Assembly: GCA_031254905.1 (NCBI GenBank) | Contig: JAIRTN010000092.1 | Span: 1 to 20,044, forward strand | DNA length: 20,044 bases | Origin: Coriobacteriales bacterium | GTDB taxonomy: Bacteria > Actinomycetota > Coriobacteriia > Coriobacteriales > UBA8131 | Direction: 5' to 3' | Part shown: positions 1 through 6,864 of the stretch, piece by piece | How the letters are laid out: every line of letters starts with the position of its first letter | Position numbering within the stretch: position 1 is the stretch's first letter | Translations under genes and position numbers: made by a program | Notes under the pieces: generated by a model | What the model saw: the letters and a program-made list of their open reading frames with translations, nothing else | Databases searched by the model: none | What the model was told of the DNA's origin: nothing

Positions 1-342
1 CGCAGCGATGATACGGTGATAGGCACCGTCTGGTACGGACGCTCGACAACCGAGGGCTATCTCGACGACGGTGAGATAGCGGCGCTCTACCTCCTGCCCG
101 CCTACATCGGCTCGGGCTACGGCCACCCGCTTATGGAGTTCACCCTCGTCCATCTGACCCAGCTCGGGTACTCCCATGTGATACTCGACGTTTTCTCCGC
201 AAACACCCGCGCCATTCGCTTCTACGAGAGTTTCGGACTCGTAACCGTCAAAGACGATGCGAGTTTCGAGGTTGGCGACCGCTACTACCCCTTTCACCTC
301 ATGCGCAAACCGTTGCAAGGCAATGGGGGGTTCATAGAATGA
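1..342 (+). CDS. GNAT family N-acetyltransferase (5' truncated by window edge)
   Basis: The frame is open to base 1, so the true start lies upstream; 113 C-terminal residues are visible. The segment EIAALYLLPAYIGSGYG carries the acetyl-CoA-binding signature of the GNAT fold (strand, then a Q/RxxGxG/A-like pyrophosphate loop, here YIGSGYG), followed by the helix and the strand-helix pattern ILDVFSANTRAIRFYESFGL typical of the family's C-terminal half. The acceptor substrate cannot be told from this fragment; it could be a ribosomal-protein, amine or antibiotic acetyltransferase. It converges on the toxin-antitoxin operon on the other strand with about 60 bases between, in which I see no terminator. 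Confidence 0.85.
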   Translation, partial: RSDDTVIGTVWYGRSTTEGYLDDGEIAALYLLPAYIGSGYGHPLMEFTLVHLTQLGYSHVILDVFSANTRAIRFYESFGLVTVKDDASFEVGDRYYPFHLMRKPLQGNGGFIE

Positions 343-403
343 GGGGGGTTGAGCAAGAAACACAGTGGTAGTCGTTGCTCTCGATAATCATATCTTCAAG
401 CAA

Positions 404-718
404 TCAAACCAGCTTTATCCAGTGCCTCCGGCCATACAAGACCCTTGTAATAAGAACCGTCTTCGCTGCTTCGTCGATAGTGTAGAAAATCATATAGCTC
501 TTTGCTTTTGCCCAGCGGTACCCCAGCAATGCCAGACGCTCGTCGCGTACTAGGGGGTTGCGCTGTGGTGAAGCATCCAGCGAGCTGATCTGCGCATCGA
601 TTACATCCAGCATGCTGGCAGCCGCCACAGGGGAATGGAGGCTGATGGCTATATGGTGGATTATGTCGCGGATGTTCTGGTCGGCTGCATCGGAGATCAC
701 GATCTCATAGCGCGCCAT
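404..718 (-). CDS. Type II toxin, ParE/RelE superfamily
   Basis: A 104-residue protein with the small RelE/ParE architecture: an N-terminal strand (YEIVISDAA), a two-helix hairpin rich in I and A, then a strand-rich C-terminal half with FYTIDEAAKTVLITRVLYGRRHW. The final YGRRHW-like segment is where RelE-type toxins place catalytic basic and aromatic residues and where ParE toxins place target-binding residues. By family knowledge it either cleaves mRNA on the ribosome or poisons gyrase; the sequence does not decide between them. The start overlaps the end of the antitoxin gene by 14 bases, implying translational coupling with the antitoxin made first. Full length for the family. Confidence 0.85.
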   Translation of the reverse strand: MARYEIVISDAADQNIRDIIHHIAISLHSPVAAASMLDVIDAQISSLDASPQRNPLVRDERLALLGYRWAKAKSYMIFYTIDEAAKTVLITRVLYGRRHWIKLV

Positions 719-977
719 TGGCCAGATCCTCCCGTATTAGGCCGATGGCCTGGCTGTAGGGCTTGCATCTGCCCTCTCTGATATCCTTTGCGCCGGAGTC
801 GAGCATCCCGTAAAGTTCTTGTCTGGCGACTAAGCCCTCGTAATACTCGATGCTCATAACCGCTAAATCCCCCTGTCCGTTGCGGGTTATGAACACAGGC
901 TCGGCGCTTTCTTTGCAAAACTCCGATATCTCGTTGTACCCATTGCGCAAATCGGTGCTGCTCTTGATAACCGGCAT
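705..977 (-). CDS. Type II antitoxin, Phd/YefM family
   Basis: A 90-residue protein beginning MPVIKSSTDLRNGYNEISEFC, the classic Phd/YefM N-terminal DNA-binding fold, followed by EPVFITRNGQGDLAVMSIEYYEGL, a hallmark strand pair of the family. The C-terminal 35 residues are the variable region expected to wrap the toxin. A good ribosome binding site (GAGGAG on the minus strand, 984-989, six bases from the ATG) fixes the start. By family knowledge it neutralises the toxin and represses its own operon; a TGTACA operator core lies inside the promoter just upstream. Confidence 0.9.
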   Translation of the reverse strand: MPVIKSSTDLRNGYNEISEFCKESAEPVFITRNGQGDLAVMSIEYYEGLVARQELYGMLDSGAKDIREGRCKPYSQAIGLIREDLANGAL

Positions 978-1010
978 CTGTGGCTCCTCAGACTAAGAAA
1001 TACTAAAGAT

Positions 1011-1038
1011 ATTCTACAATAATTTGTACACCTGTCAA
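1011..1038 (-). promoter_or_regulatory. Promoter of the toxin-antitoxin operon
   Basis: Reading the minus strand, a perfect -35 TTGACA (1033-1038) is followed after 16 bases by TAGAAT (1011-1016), one mismatch from the -10 consensus. It lies 34 bases from the antitoxin ATG. It is one of the best sigma-70-like promoters in the window. Confidence 0.75.
1025..1030. promoter_or_regulatory. TGTACA operator core for the Phd/YefM repressor
   Basis: The palindromic hexamer TGTACA lies between the -35 and -10 boxes of the antitoxin promoter. TGTACA is the known core of the YefM operator repeats in the E. coli yefM-yoeB promoter. Occupancy here would block the toxin-antitoxin promoter and also cover the spacer edge of the divergent promoter. 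A second, shorter half repeat as in E. coli is not evident. Confidence 0.55.
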
Positions 1039-1060
1039 TGGAGTCTCACCAGTCTATAAT
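1032..1060 (+). promoter_or_regulatory. Promoter of the HI0933-type flavoprotein gene
   Basis: A perfect -10 TATAAT (1055-1060) lies 17 bases after CTGTCA (1032-1037), which matches four of six -35 positions. The -35 overlaps the -35 of the divergent toxin-antitoxin promoter almost completely (1032-1037 against 1033-1038), so polymerase can occupy only one direction at a time. The gene's ATG is 30 bases downstream. Confidence 0.65.
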
Positions 1061-1090
1061 AAACGAATCGTTCGAGAGGCAAAAAGCGCT

Positions 1091-2302
1091 ATGTCAACAC
1101 GTGAGGCAGATATTCTCATCGTCGGTGGGGGAGCCGCGGGGCTTATGGCTGCCATTGCGGCGGCTCATGCCGGAGCCTCTGTCTCCCTTGTAGAGAAGGG
1201 CGCCCGCGCGGGAAAGAAGATACTGGCAACAGGGAACGGCCGCTGCAATTTGAGCAATAGCGCGATTGAGGGGGCCTCCGCTTCGGCGTGCTATAACCAC
1301 CCTGATTTTGTTGCCCCGGTGCTGAGCCGCTACGATTACTCCGCGATACGGGCCGTGTTTGAAGAACTTGGTCTGCTGCTAACGCTTGACGCAAAAGGCT
1401 GGGCATTCCCGCGAACGCGCGTTGCGAACTCAGTCCTCGATGTCATGCTCAATGAACTTGGGCGGCTGGGCATCGATGTGCAAGTCGCTCGGGAAGCGCA
1501 ACATGTCCAGCTATCAGAGCAGGGTACCTTTCTGGTGGCTACGCCGCTTGGGCCGCTTTCGAGCCGGGCGCTCGTCCTTACCTGCGGTGTGGAGCCGTTG
1601 CCTCATATACTCAACGACCTCGCCCCCAAGCTGGGCCAGATACTCTCGCCGACGCCTGTGCTGGGCCCCCTCAAAACTGATTTGGCATCAGTCAAAGGTT
1701 TGGATGGAGTTCGCGCCGTCTGCTGCGCTCGCCTGTTAAAAGGGGAGAGCCTTGTTGCTGAGGAACACGGCGAAATCCTGTTTAGGCGCTTCGGCATTTC
1801 CGGAATCGCCATCTTTAACCTGAGCCGCTTCATCCAACCGGGTCAAGAAATCTCACTCGATTTCTTTCCTGAGTTTGAGAGAGGAGAGCTTCTCTCCCTC
1901 CTCACCGCACGCGCCCGTTCTCACCCCCGTGTTTCGGCCGCGGAGTTTCTCGATGGCATGCTTCATACCCGGCTTGCGCAAGCCCTCCTCAGGCGTGTGG
2001 GGATGCGGGGAAGCGAGCCATCGGAGAACATAATGCTAGATAAACTAGCAAATACGGCAAAGGACTACCGCCTTGCCCTCCTCGATGGCCCGGATACGGC
2101 GCAGGCACAGCTTACGCGCGGAGGCCTTGCGGTTGAAGGTTTCGATGCCACAACGCTTGAGGCGCGAGAGCTGCCGCGCCTTTTTGCCGCGGGTGAGTGT
2201 TTGGATGTCGATGGGCCTTGTGGTGGATTTAACCTCCACTGGGCATGGGCGTCGGGGTTTGCTGCCGGCCAAGGCGCTGCTGCCGCTTTGCGCGGGAGAT
2301 AG
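1091..2302 (+). CDS. HI0933/YhiN (BaiN-like) family FAD-dependent flavoprotein
   Basis: A 403-residue protein of usual length for the family. The N-terminus ADILIVGGGAAGLMAAIAAA is the Rossmann dinucleotide-binding motif, followed by the FAD-contacting acidic residue in SLVEKG and the family signature KKILATGNGRCNLSN (about residues 42-56). The C-terminal FAD-binding block is LFAAGECLDVDGPCGGFNL. Members are cytoplasmic flavoproteins with mostly unknown substrates; one gut clostridial homologue (BaiN) acts on dehydroxylated bile-acid intermediates, but that role should not be carried over on sequence alone. GAGAGG at 1074-1079 is the probable ribosome binding site. The 3' end is part of a 27-base direct repeat. 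Confidence 0.9.
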   Translation: MSTREADILIVGGGAAGLMAAIAAAHAGASVSLVEKGARAGKKILATGNGRCNLSNSAIEGASASACYNHPDFVAPVLSRYDYSAIRAVFEELGLLLTLDAKGWAFPRTRVANSVLDVMLNELGRLGIDVQVAREAQHVQLSEQGTFLVATPLGPLSSRALVLTCGVEPLPHILNDLAPKLGQILSPTPVLGPLKTDLASVKGLDGVRAVCCARLLKGESLVAEEHGEILFRRFGISGIAIFNLSRFIQPGQEISLDFFPEFERGELLSLLTARARSHPRVSAAEFLDGMLHTRLAQALLRRVGMRGSEPSENIMLDKLANTAKDYRLALLDGPDTAQAQLTRGGLAVEGFDATTLEARELPRLFAAGECLDVDGPCGGFNLHWAWASGFAAGQGAAAALRGR

Positions 2303-2363
2303 TTGACGTTGACCCGACCATTGTACAGGCCTATCGGCTGCTGCCGCCTTGCGTGGGAGATAG
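2276..2363 (+). repeat. 27-bp near-perfect direct repeat spanning a stop codon
   Basis: Bases 2276-2302 (last eight codons plus the TAG stop of the flavoprotein gene) recur at 2337-2363 with two mismatches, offset 61 bases. The downstream copy is untranslated. It looks like a local duplication of the gene's 3' end. The rest of 2303-2489 shows only a possible weak -10 (TATCAT, 2447-2452) for the terC gene. Confidence 0.8.
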
Positions 2364-2489
2364 GGTATCACCTCCGCCAAAGGTCAAAATCCGCAACGGA
2401 ACGGGAACACGGAAAAAATTAGGCCCCACGCGCGCCCGCAATGTCGTATCATGGTCATCATTATCAGCGACGAGTGGAGACGATATTAA

Positions 2490-3335
2490 TTGGAATTTTT
2501 AGCCCCGTTCTCGACTGCTGAGGGTTGGCTGAGCCTCCTGACGCTTATTTTTCTCGAACTTGTGCTCGGAATTGACAATCTTGTGTTCATCGCAATAACC
2601 ACCGACCGGTTGCCCGAGGAGAAAAAACACCTTGGTCGCCGCTTTGGTCTTGTTGCCGCGCTCATCATGCGCGTCATGCTTTTGAGCCTCGGCTTTTTGG
2701 TGATACACCTCACCGTGACGCTCTTTACGCTGCCGTTTAACATACCCGGCGTCGATTCGGCAATCAACGCCAAGGACCTCATTTTGCTGCTCGGCGGCGC
2801 CTACCTCGTCTACAAGGGCATTGCGGAAATTGTGGAGAAGGTCTCGCTCAAATCAATCGAGCGGGAGCATGGCAGCCCGGAAGCGCGCGACGCACACCTG
2901 ATTTCGCTGCCGCGCGCCATCGGCACCATCGCGCTTATGGACATGATTTTCTCGCTCGATTCGGTTATCACGGCGCTTGGCATGAGCGGCGAGATACTCG
3001 TTATGATAATTGCTGTCATGCTCGCCGTCTTCGTCATGATTATCTTCGCGGACCCAATCTCGGAATTCATCAACGCGAACCCCGAAATGAAGACGCTCGC
3101 CCTTGCCTTCATCGCCGTTGTCGGCGTGAAACTTGTGCTGGAATCGCTGGGCATCGAAATCCTTGTCGAGGGGACAGAAATCGAGGTCATGGACCTCATG
3201 CTCTACTTCGCCATGTTCTTCTCGCTGCTGATTACCTGCGTCCAGATGCTCTACAACGGCCGCGTCAAGAAGGCGCAAAAACGTCAGGCTCAGGAGGCTC
3301 AGGAGGCCGCTCAAAAGGCTCAGGCCGGCGAGTAG
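2490..3335 (+). CDS. TerC family integral membrane protein
   Basis: A 281-residue polytopic protein with about seven hydrophobic segments. The two TerC hallmark motifs are present: LELVLGIDNLVFIAI near residue 25 and DMIFSLDSVITALGM near residue 155, with the membrane-embedded acidic residues thought to handle metal ions. The family includes tellurite-resistance TerC and Mn2+ exporters of the Alx/YkoY type; which ion is moved is not visible here. The only possible start is the TTG at 2490: an in-frame stop immediately precedes it and the next methionine lies deep in a membrane helix. GGAG at 2476-2479 is the ribosome binding site. The cytoplasmic tail is a Gln/Ala/Glu-rich charged stretch built from 9-base repeats. 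It converges on the lipid kinase gene with only 23 bases between them. Confidence 0.9.
   Translation: MEFLAPFSTAEGWLSLLTLIFLELVLGIDNLVFIAITTDRLPEEKKHLGRRFGLVAALIMRVMLLSLGFLVIHLTVTLFTLPFNIPGVDSAINAKDLILLLGGAYLVYKGIAEIVEKVSLKSIEREHGSPEARDAHLISLPRAIGTIALMDMIFSLDSVITALGMSGEILVMIIAVMLAVFVMIIFADPISEFINANPEMKTLALAFIAVVGVKLVLESLGIEILVEGTEIEVMDLMLYFAMFFSLLITCVQMLYNGRVKKAQKRQAQEAQEAAQKAQAGE
3286..3324 (+). repeat. 9-bp in-frame repeats in the terC tail
   Basis: AGGCTCAGG occurs at 3286-3294, 3295-3303 and 3316-3324. All copies are in frame and encode part of the Q/A/E-rich tail just before the stop. Confidence 0.8.
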
Positions 3336-3358
3336 CGCCCCAGCGTCCCAGCCCCGCG

Positions 3359-4396
3359 TCACTCAGCCGGGTGCCGCTCGTACTCCTGCTCGGTGACAAC
3401 CAGCCGCGTCGCCCTCGGCAAAATGCGCGCGGAAAACGGGGTCGTGCAACCCGGCGCCTCGCCGTCGTGCTGCAGGTGGAGTGCGGGCAGCGATTCGACC
3501 CGCACGGTTTTCGACTTAAAGGTCTCAATCGCGTCCGTCCGATAGGGAAATCCCCCCTCCCTGTCGAGGAAGGCCGCAAAAAAGGCGGGCAGCAACTCCA
3601 TGGTGTTATGCGGCTTTACCACCGCAATCTCAAGCAAGCCGTCGCGGGCGTCGTTTTCGTGCGTAATAGAAATGTCGGGGTATATCTTCGCAAAGTTGAG
3701 CACCAGCACGGCGATACCGTCAGTCTCCACAACACAATCGTCAAGCGTGATGGTAAACCGGGCGATTGTCGGGTTGGGGTTCATGATGGCCGCCAGCACG
3801 TAGGCACTCTGCCCGAGCGCCTCCTTGCTATGCTCCGCGTTCTCCATAATGGTCGCGTCGTAGCCGGCACCGCCAATCACGATGAAGCCCTTTGTTGCCA
3901 CTTCACCCCCCGCGCCCGGCCCCGCGCCCGAGTCCATCGCGCCATCCCCCGCGCCCGGCCCCTCAGCCCGCATCGCGCCATCCCCATCCCCAACCTCATC
4001 CCCCGCGCCCGAGCCCTCAACCCCCACCTCATAAGTAAACTCGCCGAGGTCAAAATCAAGGGTTCGCAGGCTCCTCGCCATCTCAACCAAGGCGTAAGGC
4101 TCCTCGGGCTGGTCGAGGTTCGTCGCAAGCAGGTTGCCCGTGCCCGCGGGGTAGGGCAAAATGGGAATGCCGCTAAAACGCAGCGTATAACAAACGGACG
4201 CTATCGTGCCGTCCCCGCCGCTGGCAACCACAAGGTCGCAACTCTCGGCGCCCTCCAGCAGCGCCTCAACGGGCGTTTGCCCATCGGTGCAACGAATAAT
4301 AACCTCATCGCCGTCCCGCGCCAGCTTGCGCACAAACTCAAAAATGGAGCCGGTTCGCAGCCCCGAACTCAAATTGCTAATCACAAGTACCTTCAT
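3359..4396 (-). CDS. Diacylglycerol kinase family lipid kinase
   Basis: A 345-residue protein of the DagK/YegS/LCB5 fold. The nucleotide-binding loop GGDGT is at residues 60-64 and the companion PAGTGN loop at 83-88; the C-terminal beta-sandwich domain carries HLQHDGEAPG, the usual second signature. The reaction by family is ATP-dependent phosphorylation of diacylglycerol or another lipid at the inner membrane face. Residues about 125-166 are an unusual insert rich in Gly, Ala, Asp and Glu, encoded by repeats, at the junction between the two domains. The start overlaps the stop of a six-codon reading frame (MKVFGV) that begins 17 bases upstream; AAGGTG within it may instead act as the ribosome binding site, eight bases from the ATG. 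Confidence 0.88.
   Translation of the reverse strand: MKVLVISNLSSGLRTGSIFEFVRKLARDGDEVIIRCTDGQTPVEALLEGAESCDLVVASGGDGTIASVCYTLRFSGIPILPYPAGTGNLLATNLDQPEEPYALVEMARSLRTLDFDLGEFTYEVGVEGSGAGDEVGDGDGAMRAEGPGAGDGAMDSGAGPGAGGEVATKGFIVIGGAGYDATIMENAEHSKEALGQSAYVLAAIMNPNPTIARFTITLDDCVVETDGIAVLVLNFAKIYPDISITHENDARDGLLEIAVVKPHNTMELLPAFFAAFLDREGGFPYRTDAIETFKSKTVRVESLPALHLQHDGEAPGCTTPFSARILPRATRLVVTEQEYERHPAE
3908..4011 (-). repeat. In-frame repeats encoding the lipid-kinase insert
   Basis: On the plus strand the 11-mer CCCCGCGCCCG occurs exactly at 3908, 3920, 3947 and 4001, and the 15-mer CATCGCGCCATCCCC at 3935 and 3971. All offsets are multiples of three, so copy number can change without breaking the reading frame. 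The translation on the minus strand is a run of GAGD/GAGP/DGAM units. Confidence 0.85.
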
Positions 4397-4572
4397 ACCC
4401 CAAACACCTTCATGTCGACAATACTCTTTAATGGGGAGGCTAACGCGCCTTTTTGTGCGTCAATCTCTCCCGTATCCCCCCTACTTTCTCACTCGCGCGG
4501 CAGCGTTGCAAACCACCGCGGGCGAATAGTGATACCATGATACCTCAGGAAGCAATGCTTGAATCATTGCAC

Positions 4573-4670
4573 CCCACGAAGCTTGGTTGCTCACGCTCCC
4601 TTTAGCTTCGCGAGGGCACCGGGTTTTCCCACGAAGTTTAGCCGCGCGCACGCTTCTTTAGCTTCGCGAG
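4573..4670. repeat. Two tandem hairpin repeats between dagK-like and rnd genes
   Basis: Two copies of a roughly 42-base unit (4573-4614 and 4628-4670) begin CCCACGAAG and end TTTAGCTTCGCGAG. Each can fold: CGAAGCT (4577-4583) pairs with AGCTTCG (4604-4610), and CGAAGTT (4632-4638) pairs with AGCTTCG (4660-4666) using one G-U pair. The middles differ while the arms are kept. No T-run follows, so these are not ordinary terminators. The surrounding stretch 4397-4740 holds no convincing gene; apart from this repeat it contains the minus-strand leader of the lipid kinase and the rnd leader. Confidence 0.7.
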
Positions 4671-4740
4671 AACCCCGGCCGTGCCCCATCGTATGGCCGT
4701 AACCGCAGGGGAGCCAACAAAGTCAAGTGAGGTAACAGGT

Positions 4741-6054
4741 TTGGGCGAAGCGATTATCCGGTATATCGACACACAGGAGGCACTTGAGGAGTTCATCTCC
4801 AAAAGCGAGGGAGCGGAGATTCTGGCGATTGACACCGAGTTTCTGCGTGAGAGAACTTACTATCCCCAGCTTTGCCTCATCCAGCTTGCGACCGAGAAGC
4901 ACGAGGTCATCATCGACCCCTTTGCCCCGCTGGATTTTACACCGCTCATCGCTCTGCTTACCGACGAGCGCGTCACAAAGATATTCCACGCGGGCGACCA
5001 AGACCGCGCCATCCTCTATCAGAGTTTCGGCGTCGTCGTCCGTCCGGTCTTCGATACGCAGCATGCGGTTCTCCTCCTTGGGCTGCCCCAGCAACTGAGC
5101 CTCATCGCCCTCGTCAAACATTTTTGCGGCATAAGTCTCAGCAAAGGCGAGTCCTTCTCCGACTGGTCCCAGCGCCCCTTGGCCCGCGCCCAACTCAGCT
5201 ACGCCGTCGAAGACGTCCGTTTTCTCCCGGAGATTCATCAAAAAATTGTTTCCGAACTAACGGAAAAGGGCCGTCTCAGTTGGCTCGAGGGCGATTTTCG
5301 CGCAATGGAGGACGAGGAGAAATACCGCTTCGACGAAAAGACCATCTGGCGCAAACTCAAAGGGGCGGCAAGCCTCAAGGGCAGTCAGCTTGCGGTTATC
5401 CAAGACTTGGCGATATGGCGGGAGGCGGCCGCGCGCAAACGCAACATCCCCCGCAAGTGGATACTTCCCGACGAACTTCTCGTCGAGATAGCCCGCCGCG
5501 AACCCCGCAGCACCGACGCGCTTTTCTCCACTCGTGGGCTCAAAGAAAAACTCGGGGCTACGTGGTCGCGCGAGGTTCTCGCTATCGTAAAGGCCGCCCG
5601 CGAGCGTCCGTCAAGTGAGTGGCCCACCATGGAGCGCCCGCCCGCCAAAGACGCGAGCATCACCACCCGCCTCCACCTCATGAACGCCGTCACCCACCAG
5701 CGCTCCCGGGAGTTGCACATCGCAAGTTCTTTTCTCGCGGCACACGACGAACTCGTGCGCCTCGCCGCTGGCCAGCGCGACGATTTGATGATACTGCAGG
5801 GCTGGCGGCGCGAACTTTTAGGCGATGAACTATTGGAACTTCTCGCCGGGCGCCTCTCGTTGTCTCTCGTCGACGAAGGCCTTAAGGTTGTTAGGGTTGC
5901 CGCCGCTGTCGAGGGGGCCGAAGCTGCCGCCCCCGCGCCCCCCGCCGAAGCAGCCGAAATTGCCGCGCCCCCCGCCGAAGCCACCCCCGCCGGGACGGCC
6001 GAAGCCGCCAAGGTTACGCTCTTGTCACAAGCTAAGATTTCTCCCTCACAGTGA
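4741..6054 (+). CDS. rnd: Ribonuclease D (DEDDy 3'-5' exoribonuclease with HRDC domain)
   Basis: Numbered from the TTG start, the exonuclease motifs are DTEF (D31, E33), HAGDQD (D88) and the DEDDy Tyr-Asp pair in YAVEDVRFL (Y154, D158). An HRDC nucleic-acid-binding domain follows at about residues 205-280, and a second degenerate helical region after it. RNase D trims tRNA and other small RNA 3' ends in the cytoplasm. The TTG at 4741 is preferred because GTGAGG lies eight bases before it and the distance to DTEF then matches RNase D; a GTG at 4681 or ATG at 4693 would add 20 or 16 unstructured residues and has no good ribosome binding site. The last 50 residues are an Ala/Pro/Glu-rich tail, repeat-encoded. 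Confidence 0.9.
   Translation: MGEAIIRYIDTQEALEEFISKSEGAEILAIDTEFLRERTYYPQLCLIQLATEKHEVIIDPFAPLDFTPLIALLTDERVTKIFHAGDQDRAILYQSFGVVVRPVFDTQHAVLLLGLPQQLSLIALVKHFCGISLSKGESFSDWSQRPLARAQLSYAVEDVRFLPEIHQKIVSELTEKGRLSWLEGDFRAMEDEEKYRFDEKTIWRKLKGAASLKGSQLAVIQDLAIWREAAARKRNIPRKWILPDELLVEIARREPRSTDALFSTRGLKEKLGATWSREVLAIVKAARERPSSEWPTMERPPAKDASITTRLHLMNAVTHQRSRELHIASSFLAAHDELVRLAAGQRDDLMILQGWRRELLGDELLELLAGRLSLSLVDEGLKVVRVAAAVEGAEAAAPAPPAEAAEIAAPPAEATPAGTAEAAKVTLLSQAKISPSQ
5933..5981 (+). repeat. 19-bp direct repeat encoding the RNase D Ala/Pro tail
   Basis: A 19-base sequence starting CCGCGCCCCCCG occurs exactly at 5933-5951 and 5963-5981, offset 30 bases (ten codons), giving the repeated APPAEA peptide. 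Confidence 0.85.
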
Positions 6055-6058
6055 GGGA
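6042..6058. repeat. Perfect palindrome across the rnd stop codon
   Basis: TCCCTCAC, one base, GTGAGGGA: an 8-bp stem with a single-base centre that contains the TGA stop (6052-6054). As RNA the loop would have to open to at least three bases. There is no T-run after it. It could be a protein-binding site or a remnant of an intrinsic terminator. Confidence 0.7.
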
Positions 6059-6183
6059 AATATCGTCTACCATGGCAGGTGTAGGCACGTCGAGGCGGCT
6101 GCGCTTTTGGGAGGGTTCAAAGCGGGCGCGTTTTTGGGAAGTGCCGCGTAGTTGCTTGTTTGGGAGATGGGAGTTGGTTTACT

Positions 6184-6846
6184 ATGTCGTATTTGCTGCT
6201 GGTCGTTGTTTCCCTCGTTTTAGGGTTCGGCACGCAGGCTTTTATCAAGCACACCTATAAAAAATGGAGCCGCATACCAATCTCATCCGGCCTGACGGGT
6301 GCGCAGGCCGCCCGCAGGATGCTCGACGCAAACGGGCTTGCGCACGTGGCCATTCAGTGCGTCCCCGGCGAGTTGACGGACCACTATAACCCCAAGACAA
6401 ACATCGTTTCGCTCTCCGAGGGGGTCTACAGCGGCACGGGCGTCGCGGCAACCGCAATCGCCTGCCACGAGTGCGGCCACGCGGTTCAGCACGCGCAAAA
6501 TTACGTCCCGGCAAGGCTGCGCGGGGCGCTCGTTCCTGCGGTCAACATCGCGGGCAACGTCTGGATATTCGTCCTTTTTATCGGCGTCATCTTGTGGCTG
6601 GTAAACGTGATTTATCTGGCCATCGCGCTGTTTGCGGCCACCCTGCTCTTTCAGTTGGTGACACTTCCGGTTGAGTTCAACGCCTCGAGCCGGGCCCTTG
6701 CCTATATCAAAGGTTATGGTTTTCTCCCTGATGGGGAGACAAACGGCGCGCGTTCGGTGCTCACATCCGCCGCTTTGACCTATGTCGCTGCCGCGCTCGT
6801 ATCGGTGCTGCAACTCGTCTACCTGCTCGGCTATGCCCGCCGCTGA
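6184..6846 (+). CDS. Membrane zinc metallopeptidase (YugP-like, Zn_peptidase_2)
   Basis: A 220-residue protein. Counting from the ATG at 6184, an N-terminal membrane helix (about residues 3-20) precedes a soluble part with HECGH at 95-99 (two zinc-binding His and the catalytic Glu). Two further hydrophobic helices follow and then PVEFNASSRAL (E164), the probable third metal ligand conserved in the family. The family's substrates are unknown. The ATG is chosen over a TTG at 6160 because GGGAG (6169-6173) is ten bases upstream and homologues begin with this helix. It heads the run of xseA, xseB and HIT genes; xseA starts 18 bases after its stop. Confidence 0.88.
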   Translation: MSYLLLVVVSLVLGFGTQAFIKHTYKKWSRIPISSGLTGAQAARRMLDANGLAHVAIQCVPGELTDHYNPKTNIVSLSEGVYSGTGVAATAIACHECGHAVQHAQNYVPARLRGALVPAVNIAGNVWIFVLFIGVILWLVNVIYLAIALFAATLLFQLVTLPVEFNASSRALAYIKGYGFLPDGETNGARSVLTSAALTYVAAALVSVLQLVYLLGYARR

Positions 6847-6862
6847 TACTGCCGCTGATACT
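6840..6862 (+). repeat. 12-bp tandem duplication spanning a stop codon
   Basis: CCGCTGATACT occurs at 6840-6850 and 6852-6862 (period 12). Both copies contain an in-frame TGA; the first is the actual stop (6844-6846) of the zinc peptidase gene, so the second is a spare stop four codons on. Confidence 0.8.
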
Positions 6863-6864
6863 CG

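Noticed and set aside
365..553. 62-codon plus-strand frame over the toxin gene
   Set aside because: No ribosome binding site and no similarity; it is the shadow of the toxin gene.
2303..2489. Possible yybP-ykoY (Mn2+) riboswitch upstream of the TerC gene
   Set aside because: TerC-family genes often have one, but the conserved GGGGAGTA-type core and paired elements are not seen, and the space is taken partly by the 27-bp repeat.
3371..4540. 389-residue open frame antisense to the lipid kinase
   Set aside because: Rich in Arg, His and Pro without any recognisable domain; it mirrors the GC-rich codons of the real kinase gene, whose GGDGT and PAGTGN motifs are clear.
6042..6058. Intrinsic terminator at the end of rnd
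   Set aside because: The stem is perfect but the loop is one base and no T-run follows on either strand; kept as a palindrome only.
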